Positions 1 through 13,003 of a stretch of 64,000 bases of DNA are shown piece by piece. The stretch is from NCBI GenBank assembly GCA_029339505.1, contig JAQISU010000123.1, forward strand, positions 5,438,501 through 5,502,500, written 5' to 3'. Positions within the stretch are counted from its first letter, which is position 1; each line of letters starts with the position of its first letter. The notes under the pieces were generated by a model that worked only from the letters and a program-made list of their open reading frames with translations, had not been told where the DNA came from and made no database searches. Origin of the DNA: Unio delphinus. Its lineage: Eukaryota; Mollusca; Bivalvia; Unionida; Unionidae. Position numbers and translations under genes: made by a program.

Positions 1-2672
1 CAAACGGCCGATAAAAGTATTGGTCAACCCTAGGTCTTCGGGGAAACTGGGCGGCGATTCAACTGTTGGTCAATCGTACGGTTATACAGGGTCGAGACAC
101 GCGTGTGTTGCAATTGTAGTACAATTGAATACATTGTTGTATTTACATAGCTACTTCAAATCACAATAGTATTTCAAGGGATTGCATCAATCTCAATAAA
201 AGCTAGCAACTTGATTAAATACATGTATATGTTCGTGCTAGTTGTCGCAATCCATTCGTGCGATAGTATAGTTGGATGTTTTTGTATTTGTTATCGTGAT
301 TTATACTTGGGATAATACAACTTTTGCAAAGGTTCCTTGGATCTGTGTATAGTCCAGGAGATTCCTTTGTATTTGTGTTTTATTTTGTATTAATATTTAA
401 TTTAATCATGTATTGTGAATGGTTGTGATTGTAATTGTGGGTTGAACGCATGAGTTATTGAGTTGATAATCATTATTTTTCATTAATAATTTATTTCATA
501 AATTTATATTTTCTTTCACATATTGTGTTTGTGTTGTTCATTTAATCCACCATCCTCTCGGTAACAATTCTGTTACAAACACATTCTATTAAGATCTATA
601 ATTTTTTCCTGAAAATAAACTTCTCATAATTGCAGTCTACTATTTATTTCCTTACATATTTAGATCCCGATCAATGTTGAAGCAGTTCTTTAAGAAATAC
701 ATGGAATGAATACTTGCATTCATATTAAATAACCAAAATTGTGCAATCAAAGGCAACATGGAGCAACACAAGTCTCAACAGGAGCAATACATCCTTTAAA
801 ATTACATTTTAAGTGTTGATAATTGACTTTTAAGTAGATGTAATTTAAATATTGTACCAAATTTTGCTTCAATCCATGAAATCTTTCAACTGTTAAAAAA
901 AATCAGATTAATGACTGGTAATAAATATGAATTTTTGGTACATGACTGCTAGGTATTGACAACTGGAACAGTATAAAAGCCACAAAAATGTTTTTAGACA
1001 AGTGATAATACCTACAGGCCTGCTCCGGTTCAATAATGGAGCCAGATTTCACAAATTAATTTGCTTTGCAGGGACTTCTCTGTTTACAGCAGTATACAAT
1101 CAAGGTTGGTGTTAAATAAGTCATTAAGCGACCGTTAGGTAGTACACAAAAACCTAAGTAAAACAAAAGAAATTTGTATAACATATACACAATGTAATTT
1201 TACCATGTTTTATCAATTAAGTTTTTAAGTGCTAAGTTAGTTTCAATTCATGGAGTACTTCATAAATTAATTGGCTGATATCAATTTGAGATGCGAGATC
1301 ATGATGGGAGAGACACTGTCAGACCTGTGTGATACTACTTTCCACCTAAAAATATATGGGATGGGGGTGGTGTAAACACAAAAAAAGATTTGGCTTTTGT
1401 ATTATTTAATATATAACAATAGCTTTCATTTCAAATTATGGAAATACAAGTCATAGGATGATGACATAATTGACTGTTATGACTTGGTTGTATTAAGCAT
1501 TTTTAATATTTTTCATAAATAGAACAAATGAAGCTGTAAGAAGATAGCAAAGCTAGTGTACAAATAAAGTAGCTTGCATGTCATTGTACCATGTTCATGG
1601 AAACATTCATACAGTTTTTTAGCGAGTCAAACTTCAGACATGTTCACTGAATACAAATATCCAGCTACCAACTCAATGCAAAACTCTAAAATGAAAAATG
1701 ACTTAAGCTAACATAAATGCAAAATGAAATTGATGTCAATGCTGCATAAATCTTACTTGATCTGTTAAATATGTTACATTCATCAACATCCATCCATGTA
1801 TGATGCATATGATAAATAATCCTTGACAAACTGAAGTAAACATGAGAAAAATGTGGCATAACTTTTGAGCACACAACAATGGTTGCACAATATGACCTTA
1901 ACCTGAAGGTCACCATGCAGGTGCTACTTAATGCTATGTCTTGTTCCTATTAACAATAAAAACTGAGAAGCACTTAAGGAAACCTGACCACGATGGTTAT
2001 ACAAGTTATGTAAGGAACATCACAAAATATAAAAGGTGCAATAGTCAATACAACGGTAAACTAAACAATGTCTTGCTTATGAGATTATTATAAATTTTAT
2101 TTGTATACAGAAAGAGGGAAGGATAGAGGAAAGAGTCCAAAGGAGAAATAAAGATAACTACAACAGGGGGATACTCTTTTCTTGTACATACATGTGCCCA
2201 ATTTTCATTTTTGTAGTCATATTTTGGTAAATAATTCATGATTACACGTGTTTTCTTTAAGGTATCCCATATGAAATGTACCTTTCACTTTCATAGTAGT
2301 TTTAACAACCTTCTGAGAATATCTCAGTCTTCAGATAATGCATTTAATCTTTCATTCTACAACCATATATACAAAATTCCAGAAAGAAAATAAAAATTAG
2401 TACCTGAGCAGCTGATTATTTGTTAATAAATCCAAACCTAAAATTTTCATGGAGCTGATTACACTTTAAAATATGATGACACTTGCTCTGTATTTATCTT
2501 TGTACTTGTCCAAATGTTTTGTACATATCAAAGTTAGTATTTCTATGATTGCTACAAAATGTACACTTGTCACTTGTAATTATTTATAGAAAGTGTTTTG
2601 TTCAAAGGTCTATATTGAAGCACAAGCATTTTGCACCTTTATTGTTTATTATTGGTACTTTTGGTTTAATAT
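1..2672. other. no gene recognised; probable HECT gene 3' flank
   Basis: AT-rich sequence with only short random frames. The last part is downstream of the minus-strand HECT gene: AATAAA hexamers on the minus strand lie at about 2638-2643 and 2645-2650, roughly 25-35 bases past the stop codon. Either could serve as the poly(A) signal, giving a very short 3' UTR. Bases 1-600 are somewhat less AT-rich and could be the edge of a repeat, but no diagnostic termini are visible. Confidence 0.4.
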
Positions 2673-2947
2673 TCACTGATTTGTGAATGTAACTGTCATA
2701 GAAATAGCAGCCGCCATATTCCTTTGGAATGTATTGTAGTCATTTACTACTGGAATCTTCAGCTCCATAGTACAGGTGTTTGCATATGGAAACCCTGCAG
2801 TATAGCACTGTGCCACATCTTGTAGGTCCTCTGGGTGTGTAAAGGACAGCTGAAGAGGCAAGTTGAATCCTAGTGCAGGCACCTCATCTGCTCCAGTTGT
2901 GAAAGCAAGAAGATCCTTTAGAGTCACAGACACTTCTCCTTGACCTT
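2673..2947 (-). CDS. HECT gene exon 8, C-lobe with catalytic Cys and stop
   Basis: Terminal exon of the HECT gene. The acceptor is TTGTCTTAG at 2948-2949 and beyond and the stop codon is at 2675-2673. It encodes the C-lobe core with the Thr-Cys pair (ANTCTMELKIP) that forms the thioester. Upstream residues PLQLSF and the downstream helix NTFQRNMAAAI fit the ends of HECT C-lobes. The frame ends in FTNQ shortly after the last helix, so no C-terminal extension is present. Confidence 0.85.
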
Positions 2948-5900
2948 CTAAGACAAAACAAAATATTTTTACACTTGACTGTCAAAGAGGCTGCTGTAAT
3001 TATTAAATACAGATATGCAGTTTATAAGCATTTCACAACAGGAGATCTTGCATTACTATGATGGAATATTTAGCACAAAATCAGACATTATAACCATATA
3101 AACATCCCCACTATCGAATATTTTATCAAACTACTTTGTCCCACATCAATATTTGCAATATTTAGCTGAAACAGTATATACTGCCCCATTGTCTGATTGG
3201 ATGCAACTGAATCTTATCTAAACAGATTCATAAATTTACATTTAGTAGTTGTAAGGAAAATGACAGTCATAGATAAGTGTCTCAAACTTTAACACTGAAA
3301 GCAAATTTTAATTCCAAGTTAATGACTTGGAACATACTGCAAATCAAGTTACTGAATACCAAACAGGTTATCTCACTGGTTAACTTACAAACTGCTTGCT
3401 ATGGGCACTTGTTTAAAACACCAGTTGAACCAGCAAAATATGACATGGCTAATGTGGAATGAAGTTAATCAATGATCCTTGGCTAGCAAAACTGGTATAT
3501 CGGGATTTTCTAGCCTGCAGGCCACATCTGGACCAAGACCGGGTTTTATCGTAGTTTCACTTACACCATATTGGTACATTTAAAAATCATACCATATGTG
3601 CCCTGAAGGAAGTTGCACATGTCTGCAGTATATGCTGCCCTATAAAACAAACTCTTCTGCTGAAGCTCAGGTGCTACTTTGGTAAAGAATTATGTTTGCA
3701 GAGATAACAACATTAAAGAGCAATTGTACTGATGCGCTGAGAATGTGGTCTAAAAAAGCCAACAGGTTTAACAAAGCTTTTTTCAAGCCTTGTTTTACTG
3801 CCGTCGAATCATTATTTCTAGGTATAAAGACATGCGAGATTTTAATAGCTCTTTTTCAAAAACTTGTACTTGCTTACAGCTGCAATATTTTCTATACATG
3901 TTAAAATTGTACCTTCTAAATCTTGTAAGAAATCTCTCCAGTACACTAATATTCTCTCCTCTATGCGTTTCCGGTTACTTCCTTCAGTCGACCACTTCAC
4001 ATCAAACATGTTATCCAACTGCAAAGCATCAAGAGGCTTTATGGTGAAAATGAAAACCTCCTTCCACTGCTTCTTGTTTTTCTTTATTTCATCAACTAAA
4101 CCCATGGTCTGAAGTCCATTCTCAAATCTAAAACACATAAATTAAGAAAATACAGGAAATGTTTGCATGGAACATGGATGCACCACACAGAACACTTAAT
4201 CTAAGTGTCCAGAATGGACAATATTAAGTAGCATGCAGGCTCCTACCAGTCATAGACAGACAAAGAGGGTCTCAAATGGGTAATGATTTAATAGTGAATT
4301 TATGAAATGAGTTGAACAAGTCCAGCTTTTGTGAGCCTTTATCAAATCATTTCCCATTTGAAATTCTCCTTATCACAGTTTTCAAACAAGTTGCAATTAT
4401 GTACATAAAATGAACAATGAATAATTCTGGATATTCCGGCAGAATCGGTACCTTTCATTTCTAGTATGTACACAAAAATCCCGATCCTATTTGAAGTAGT
4501 AAAAGTAGATTATACTTGTTCACAAACTATAAATCAAAGAACAAGTATCCATCTTAATAAACATAACATTGTATAATGACAAATTCATTTTTCGACACAG
4601 AATGTCAAATAAATATGTCAGATTGTTTGATATGGTACACTGTACCAGTAAGAGTCCATGTTCACCCTAAAATGTCGCTTTCACAATAAAACAATACATT
4701 GTTCTGAGATTCATCTGAAAGGACTGCTTGATGCAGAAATTTCCATATTTATTGTAATGTATTTGTGGACTGATATTTGCAGTATTTGATTTGGAGCATT
4801 AGACTGTACAGAAGACGTAAACAAATTTCTTTCTGAGTTAGATTTGCATCACATATTTGCCTCGTAAATGTGGTGTGGTTGGAAAAATTCTGTCAGTTGG
4901 GAGACCGGTTTATGTCCACATTATTCTGTGAACAGAGGTGAGTTTATTTACTTGTGCAACTTAACATTTAAACCACACTTGTATATCGGGTAGATAATAT
5001 ATTACAGATATACCACCCTTCCACCCCCATCCTAAACACCAGAATGAGCAATACCCTTGTTTTCGCTTTTTGTTCTGGTTCTTGTATTGGGGTTTCACAA
5101 CATTTTTCAGATGACAATATTTTCAATCATAACATAACAAATTCCTGTGGGAGTACATTGGTGGTATTCAAACAGATGAGACCATTTCCCCATTCCCTTC
5201 CTTCAGTCAAGTTAGAAAAAATTGTTTATTGAAAACAACAATTCCTACAGGCAGGGTTCAGAAAGTGTTCCTATGATCACAGCCAATCAGTAAAGAGAAT
5301 TTTCCACAATAATTTCATGGCCTTATTGAGACAAATCAGAATCACATAAAGTGATACTTAACATACTGGGATATCCAGAATATGAAACTGGGCATACTTT
5401 AAGAACACTATACAGACTATGTAATAAGAAACATTTAAACCTTGCAATGGACTTAGAAAACATTAGAAGTGGAGATTAGAAATTAGTCCTAGAATTTGAC
5501 TACCCAAACTTTAAAGTTCATAATATAAAAAAATTATTAATATCCTAAGCATAATATCTTCTGTGTACTCATGTATATTTTGTAGAGGTGTCTGACAGGT
5601 CTCAATGCAAATGAAATGCATGTATGCAAATATTCAATTAAATGTAAAAATATCAAGAAAGCCACATTACTAACCATTGTACAAGCCTGAAAAATGCATA
5701 CCCTGAATCAACTGGTAATAGCATAGGAAACTAGAAATATTCAAATACCCTTGAGGTCCACATCAGCTACATAACATTAAATTAATGCATTAATTAAGTT
5801 GTGCATTCTCAAGAATCTGATATTTGTGTTTACAGCAAATTTATTTAAGGTGTAACTTAGCAGTCATAGTTGCTGAAATATGGTTTACAGCAGAGATTGT

Positions 5901-8900
5901 ATCTCAATGGGGGTAATTCATTCATTCATTCATGATAATTACTTTCCTAGTACGTTACTTACTGTTCAAATGGTGACTGTATTCTGTCACAAACCACAAA
6001 TTTTGTCAAGGATTTCACTAATGTAGTTTGCCCATCTTGATAAAAATGCAAAGTTAGACTCATGCATCCAGCAAGGTTGATTAATTCTACTGCTTTAAAA
6101 ACAGCTGCCTTGAAATCCTCTTCATTGGAAGCAGCAGCTATCTGCAATAAAGTTTAATATCAATTAAGTATAGCTCCATATGTTTTTAACCTTTAAATAT
6201 TTATATTTTAGCATTTTCTCTTTTCTCAATATTAACTTATTTACAATAGAGAATTTGATGCATCACACTGAAATCTGGTGATATTTAGGCATTTTGTAAC
6301 ACACAGCCACAGCCCACTCAAGAGTCACATTTGTGCACTAATTTAAGTGATGGTGGCTATAACAACAAAATAGCAATAATGACAATAAATTGAACATGTA
6401 GAAGATCAAATCTGAAGTACATAAACCTTTTACTGGAAGCAATTCTTCATCTTCTCACTGTTCCCCACTTCGTTCTTTATTTGAAATTGTTGTGTCCTGT
6501 ATTATATGCATAACATTTTCTAAAAAACGAAGACTTGCATTTTATTATTTGCATCATAAAAGTGTCTTAAATATTGGCACATACAGCTAATTCTGTTCCC
6601 ATTGACTATAATGCTAATGTTTGGTAGGATCGGCATAACACACTTACATTCTATGAACAATCTGTCCAAGAGGAAACCTATGTATCAATTAAACTGATGT
6701 GCTGTGTTCCTTTTTCTTTGAGAAAAAATACAATTTGAAATAAAATACTTCATATATAACCACACATAGACTGGTTCCATAGTTCCAAAAATAATTAGTT
6801 TGCTGTGACATAGAACTTTTACTTGCATAGTAATTATTGATATTCTACAGCTTTGCAATAACAATATTTAAAGATATAAAGGAATTTAGCTCAGGTGTAC
6901 TCGATCCTTTTCTTGGTGCAAGGATACTTTGTAAATTCAACAAATTATTATTACAAAAATGTATACCGCTTCCACTTGCTCACGCAGCTCATAATCACAA
7001 ATCTCATTGGGAGTTGGCTGAATGGATGCAATACCCTCAGCTAATGCCATGTAAAGGGTATGACTGATAAAGTTTGGACTTGGCCCTCTGTGTATAATGA
7101 AATAGGCCAACATTTGCCCTGCTTTGTAGTATGTACATTTAGTTAAACTTGGAAAATAATAAAATAAAAATTATAGTAATGATGTCAATTTTTTAAGTTT
7201 GGATGAACATCATTTTGACATTAAAATATTTTTATACTAGAATTAGTCTGGGAGGAGTGGTTACATTTAAGGTTATCTGCGTTTGTGAATTAACCTGGAT
7301 GCTTTAATATCATTTAGAAAGATTGGTAATATATCATGTTATATCAACTGCATTTGCACCAGGTTTGAAAGGCTAAATGTAAGGATGTTTTTTATGATCT
7401 TGTTTACATATGTGCCAAGTGTTTTGTTTTCAAAGCAGAAATTACATAATTTTGATAAATGAGAAACTGCTCAGTTGGTGCTGGACCATAACCCATATAT
7501 ACTCATGTCACGGTTAGCTCTAACTACAGAGACCAAGATATGCTTTTGCATCATGTGCCTTAAGACCTAAATCAATACAGTCAGTTTGGAGTACTCAGCT
7601 GAACAAGTAAATCAGACCCTGGTTAATGTGTCAAATGTACATTGAAGAAAAAACTACAGTCCTGTATAGAAACTATATTTGAGCATAAAGTAATGTAAAT
7701 GTGTCTCACTCATTGTGCATTATTGTTTGTTGAAACATTTCCTTGATTCACATTATGATACAAGCATATGCTCTTATAATAAGTAACAAAAATGAGTGAA
7801 AAGCAACAAGCATTGTAAAATTCAACAAATATTTCCCCGAATTTCCCTGAAATAAAAAACGAAAAATGGAAAAAAAGAATTTATGTTATTGTGAAATAAA
7901 TCCCTAAATAATCATTGAATTACGCACACAAGTCCTGATAATGTAAAGTTTCGATTAACTTTAAATCCAAATGAAGTCCAATGCTTAAGTGTTCATGTGT
8001 CTGTGATGACCTCTGTAATGCTGATGTGCCAACATGGTATAATTCCAGATTTGAATTCAGAATAAATCCCAGCTAATGTCTCTCTTACAAGAATATTAAT
8101 TTATTTTATGAGCTGTCTGCATTTCCAAAGAAAATAATCACTATACTTACTAATTTTAAGAAATGAATTCCAACCCAAATGAACACTGAACACAACAATA
8201 ATACAAGTTGATTCGGCTAGATCTTAAGCATGAATGAATATTATTTCCAGTAACAAGATTATATCGTCTTCTACATGATCTTAGGACACAATTAATATTT
8301 TCTTCATAAATAAAAAATATTACTTAATGGAAAACAACCTTCTAGATTGTTCTTAATGTTCACCAAAAATTGTTAACTAAAATTAGCAGCCTGTTATTAA
8401 ATTTATAATCAATAACCTATACAATGTCAGGTACACCAGGTAAATTATAGGAGAATCATAAAAACCTAAATCCAGACCAAAATAAACATGTTTACTTCTA
8501 TTCATAATGATCTTGATATTACTATATATTATAAATATATATTTCTTGAGAACAATGTAGCTATGTATTAATTGTTTACAGAATAAAATATTTTTAAAAA
8601 AATAATTCATGTAAAGTAGAAAATAAACTTGATTCTGACAAGGTTAAGTCTAGCACATAAAGAAATATTTTTAAAAGAATACAAAAACAAACTAACAATG
8701 CAAATTAAATAGACATAACTGCCATAAGCTCAATTAGCCTTACAGCCAGGTGAGTTAAAAACGCAAAATGTGCAGCTAAACAGATCATATAGACATATGT
8801 CGATTAAATACCATGAGCAGATTTGTATGCCTGCACACTTTAAACTGCATATTACTGTAAATTACCAATGATACTTTACTGGTCTTTATAACAATTATTT

Positions 8901-11900
8901 GTCTTTCTATATTAAAAGTCAAAATGGAAAATGGATACGAACATTGAACTTTTTTATGGATCACATCGGACTTATATGGAGGTCAGTGACAATATACCAC
9001 ATTAAAAAAGTATTCATACACTTATAATCTAGGACGAGCATTTTTGCATTGTCTGGACCACTAAATATTGGTAGCTCCTTAATGGCCCTGAGGGCAAGGC
9101 GCATAAATTCACGCTGTGGTCCACCAGCATCAATACCATCTTTGCCTGAGAACTTCACATCAAGCTCATGCCACATGTCAAAGCTTTTTCGTCCAAATGC
9201 TCTAAAACCACCATCCAAAACATTATCTCTGTGAACATTTACAATGTTCTTGCGACTTGTAGTAACTTTGGATTCAAGTTTGCTGAGGATCTCCACCAAG
9301 GATTCACTGCATTAAAAAAGTATTAAAAGACGTGAGACACTGGTCAGAAAGTTTTAAGATTATAAAAGCTATTAATTCAACTTTTTATAACAACAGTTAA
9401 ATGGTAAGCCCTTCAAGAACATAAAACTGTAGACAGACGGTAGCAAAACTGCAAGAAAGAAATCTATGCACCAAAATTGTGCACAATCAGGGTACATACA
9501 GATCAAGAAAAGTGAAAAAACAACTCACAGGTATTGTCTTTGGCATACTTACTCCTCAAAAATAAGATTTTTCACTAACATAAGCTCTGTTCAAGTTTCA
9601 CTTTATTTGATCAGTGATTTACTGACTATTATGCCTGAGTTACTATCTGTCCCATAATGCTGTATTAGGATTTTAAAGATTTCAATGCCAGTTTACTTGC
9701 ACACCAAGAGGTACTAAATTTCATTGTTAGTTTCTTATTTATTAAATTTATCTGAACCCTTATTAGGCTATGTTTAACTATGCTCAAGGTGTTTTAAATA
9801 TGCATTTTTAAGGAGAACTATTAACTATTTAGTATTTATTGGAGTCTCATTATGACATATTTATTGTTTTAATTTCACTTATATATCCTAAGATAGTATG
9901 CTAAGTAATGATTATAAATTTTAACTAAAAACTAACATGAAGTAAAAATTTTGTTGAATTTCTAGTTCAGCAGTTTTCTCATGAAAAGGAAATCTTAAAA
10001 GTTAAAAGTGTAAGCACATTTTATAGTATCTTAAACAAAATAAATGTTATGGTATCTCTACATTTCTTCAAATAATTTAAATATACAGTAAAAACATATC
10101 ACAAAGTTTATTTGGTGGTAAATCAACATAGAGTATACACTTGATTTCACCTGGCATTGATTTACTCTAAAATAAAAATATAATCCAGGCCAACCAAAGA
10201 ATACTAATTCATGTTACTATTCAGCTTACACAAAAGAACAAGAAGATTAATAGGTCTAACTAATTGATAATTAATTAATTAATTAAAACTTGTTGGAAGT
10301 TAAGCAATGTGGAATTCTGCTGCTTTTTTGCAAGCATTAAATGCACGTAGATTTGATTTCAAGGTGTGAATTAAGTTTTTATGAACACTGCAATATTTTG
10401 CAATAAAATTAGCATAATTTCCAATTATATGCAGTTCTTGTCTTATCTTCACATTTATGCACAAAACCTACAGTATCCTTAAATAACATGAAGTCAAATT
10501 CATGTATGACAGACAATTGCAAAAGGATGTGCTCCCTTCTGATTGGGTGCGTAAGCTACTCGTACATCTGCTGGTTAGGAGCTATTTCTTCCGGAACTTG
10601 TTCAGTTACATATGTAAAGGGCTGATTTTCAGAACTGGACTGGACATCAGACCTGAAACGATATAGTTGATCAAAATTCAAGAATACTAAAACCCATTTC
10701 AATTTTATGTCTTCAGAAACAAAGTTTATTTGGATTATATATATATATATATTCAAAAGCAATATTTCTACAAGGCAGGAGTAAGGTCCACAAAAACGAA
10801 CATAACTTGTGTGGTAAAAGATTGCTTCTGTCAATGTATCTGTTAATGCATGGTGATGATAAGCAAAATCAGAACTCAAATTATTGTTTTTTTAAACCAT
10901 ATTTTTAAAGTAATTCGACCTTTGACATAGGAAATCAACAGATTGTTTTTTTTTATGGCATATACTGCAAAACTTGACTTAGGGTTCATTAATGGCATTA
11001 AACTAACAGAGACATTGACCATATCATGATACATATACACTGCCTAAAAGCTGTAAAATGGAAGAAAAACAGCTTCTGCATCAAAGTGAACTGTACTCTT
11101 GACCTATCCAACCTCTTAGTTTGTGCACAAAGGAGAAAAGCTGCAAGACACTATGCAACAATCTTGAAGAAAGTAAATGAAATAACTCTACAATGACATC
11201 CATCCACCTATGACAGACGATGGTGTAGCTCCAGAGTGAGTTGTTCTTTCGCCTTCTTCCTGACTCACTTTTCAGCTTGCTTTATGTTCCTATCTTTCCG
11301 CGGCTTTTTGAACACCCCAACTGACAGCTAGGCGTCAGGTCAAGTGGTCTGCCCAGTTGGTCGTGAGCCTTCTTCTAGCTTCCCATATAGCAGGTCATTG
11401 GGAATGCAGCCTGGGTCCATTCTTTTGACATGGCTGAGCCAATGAATGCACCTGACGATGGGGATGGAGAACGTGTTGTGTATGTTAGTGTGTTCCAGAA
11501 CCTCTGTGTTGGGTACTTTTGTCCTACCACTACATGTTCAGAATGTGCCACAGTCATCTCTGGTGGAAGCCGTTGAGTTTCCTCTAGCGTCTCGCATGGG
11601 TGGTCCATCTCCCACTGATGCAGAGGAGTGTGCTGAGCATGCAAGCCTGGTACATGTGCCGTTTGGTCTTCTCATTGAGGTTGGGATTGTTCCAGACCCT
11701 CTGGTTCCGTCTGGCTATCATTGCTGCTTCCTTGGCAATCCTCATGTTCACCTCCGAATCAATGAAGAGTGAGCTGGAAATGGTAGAACCGAGGGTAGGC
11801 TGATGCTCTTGTTATAGCATATCAATATTCCATTGTTTAGACAGAGGTCCATGCTATAGAATATTGATGTCTTGGGGCCACATGTTTCGTCACAATAAGA

Positions 11901-13003
11901 TGTCCCACAGAAATAAACTAGGAGAGGTAAATTTTGTAAATTTATATTTTAAGGTTGATTTCCCTAAGACTATGGTCAATTCATAAAGTTTGAGAGTCGT
12001 GTGACTGTACAGAAACACTCAAATGTATTCATATTCATATACAAAAGTCATGGCTGTAAAACAGTGTGAAACCACATCAAGTAAAGTTTCAATCAATCAT
12101 TCAGAGATATAATTTAAGGAACATTAAAGTAATTAATACATAAGAGCAATGAACTTTGTTTATCAATGACAATTACTGCCATGCAATTATAAAATACTTT
12201 GACCACCCATCACCACCACCTTCATACTGTTGATGTGCACCCCTTTCTTCATTTTTTCACTGGCTTCTCTGTAACTAACTCATTGTGTTTTTGGACCCTA
12301 TTGTGTTCGAGTTATCAAGGGAAAAGTGTACATTAGTGGGATGTTGTTTCAATATATCCATCTGGGAATATTTTACTTTTTATACTTTTGAACAAATATG
12401 TTAAAAAATAAATACTCTGGAAAAACCATTTACTATGCACCAATTTCTAAATTAAAAGAAGCACTCACATGTAACTGGTCTCTGATAATTCAACTGTTTT
12501 AGGTTCTTGAAACTCAGGAAACTCTGAAAATGCTGATCTTGAGTGACCGTCAGACCTGAAAAACCTGACGATATTCTAGATACCAAGAATGTAAATGTAC
12601 TGATTAAGGAAAATATTAAAAGGTCTCAAATATCATCAGAACCCAACAGATTAAATTTGGCAGACAATTCACATCTGTACCAAATACTTTTCTACTTATG
12701 AAAATATTTTAACTTAATCAGAATACTATCTCTGAACAAATGTTGCGGATGCTTCAGAAGTTCAGTTGCAAAACGTGCGTGTATCTTTTACCTAAAGAGA
12801 CTCCTCACTTCGTCCTCGACTGAGGTGGGTCCTGCCATTCTAGATCGTGAAGACGACCGATCTAATAAGTTGTTGTTGCTTGGCGTCCTTCTGTCTCCAT
12901 CCATGTATAACAAGGCAGCAACTGAATCCAGTCCATTCCTGTCGGCTGCTAGATTCGATATCACGTCACTCAAATTAGGGTTCAAGCTTAACCGCCTTGT
13001 CAT
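2673..13003 (-). CDS. HECT-domain E3 ubiquitin ligase-like protein, 8 exons, 506 aa
   Basis: Minus-strand gene model with exons 13003-12792, 12555-12469, 10652-10566, 9306-9022, 7147-6967, 6141-5963, 4127-3913 and 2947-2673. Every intron is GT/AG and the phases (2,2,2,2,0,2,1) join without a break into 1521 coding bases. Residues 1-129 are a Ser/Asp/Arg-rich, probably disordered N-terminus. Residues 130-506 form one HECT domain: the N-lobe shows GIDAGGPQREF and, in exon 5, YYKAGQMLAYFIIHRGPSP. The C-lobe shows LLAFTTGADEVP and FPYANTCTMELKIP with the predicted thioester cysteine at residue 474, 32 residues from the end. HECT enzymes take ubiquitin from an E2 onto this cysteine and pass it to a substrate. 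The absence of any other domain resembles the short invertebrate proteins annotated as G2E3-like. The ATG at 13003-13001 opens the frame. The least certain junction is the exon 3 donor (GTACGA); an alternative 6 bases downstream (GTAGCT) keeps the phase. The family call is from motifs, not from a search. Confidence 0.85.
6967..7147 (-). CDS. HECT gene exon 5
   Basis: This 181-base exon supplies the central HECT N-lobe segment YYKAGQM...IIHRGPSPNF followed by an acidic helix. The acceptor CCAAG is at 7148-7149 and the donor GTATAC starts at 6966. It enters in phase 2 and leaves in phase 0, matching exons 4 and 6. Its residues match the part of HECT domains that normally lies between the GGP.REF motif of exon 4 and the helical region of exon 6, so the model is complete here. 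Confidence 0.75.
11185..11915 (-). mobile_element. decayed non-LTR retrotransposon (RT C-terminal part) in HECT intron 2
   Basis: Read on the minus strand, broken frames recall the end of LINE reverse transcriptases. There is a stretch with DSEVNMRIAKEAAM and VWNNPNLNEKTK followed by MYQACMLSTLL, and then, after stops and frameshifts, a segment resembling SHVKRMDPGCIPNDLLYG. That order (strand-end of RT, WNN..L, then the G/SH..RM..G.IP.DLLYG motif) is typical of LINE ORF ends. The copy carries many stops and is a fossil. It lies in the same orientation as the host gene between exons 2 and 3. Confidence 0.7.
12195..12345. repeat. dispersed repeat, copy 1 (partner at about 53405-53560)
   Basis: Short blocks are shared in order with 53405-53560: tgttgat, ctctgtaact, attgtgtt followed by a paired gagttatcaaggg/gggctattgagg and then agtgta. 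Similarity is imperfect, roughly two thirds of bases by eye. It lies in HECT intron 2. Probably an old short interspersed element; no boxes or tail were recognised. Confidence 0.35.

Larger units (their letters stand above)
10566..12555 (-). repeat. probable tandem duplication of HECT exon 2/3
   Basis: Exon 2 (12555-12469) and exon 3 (10652-10566) are both exactly 87 bases and both phase 2-2. Both start GTCTGA after a TTTCAG or TTTTTCAG acceptor. Their products both begin Ser-Asp, with matching Ser at several positions, and both split an ATG-like codon at the 3' end. The rest of the encoded sequence has diverged (SDGHSRSAFSEF against SDVQSSSENQPF). Equal length and phase mean either exon can be skipped without changing frame. 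Confidence 0.5.

Noticed and set aside
1..600. Possible LTR-retrotransposon end (gtaacaattctgttaca near 560)
   Set aside because: No primer-binding site, polypurine tract, matching second terminal repeat or gag/pol sequence was found.
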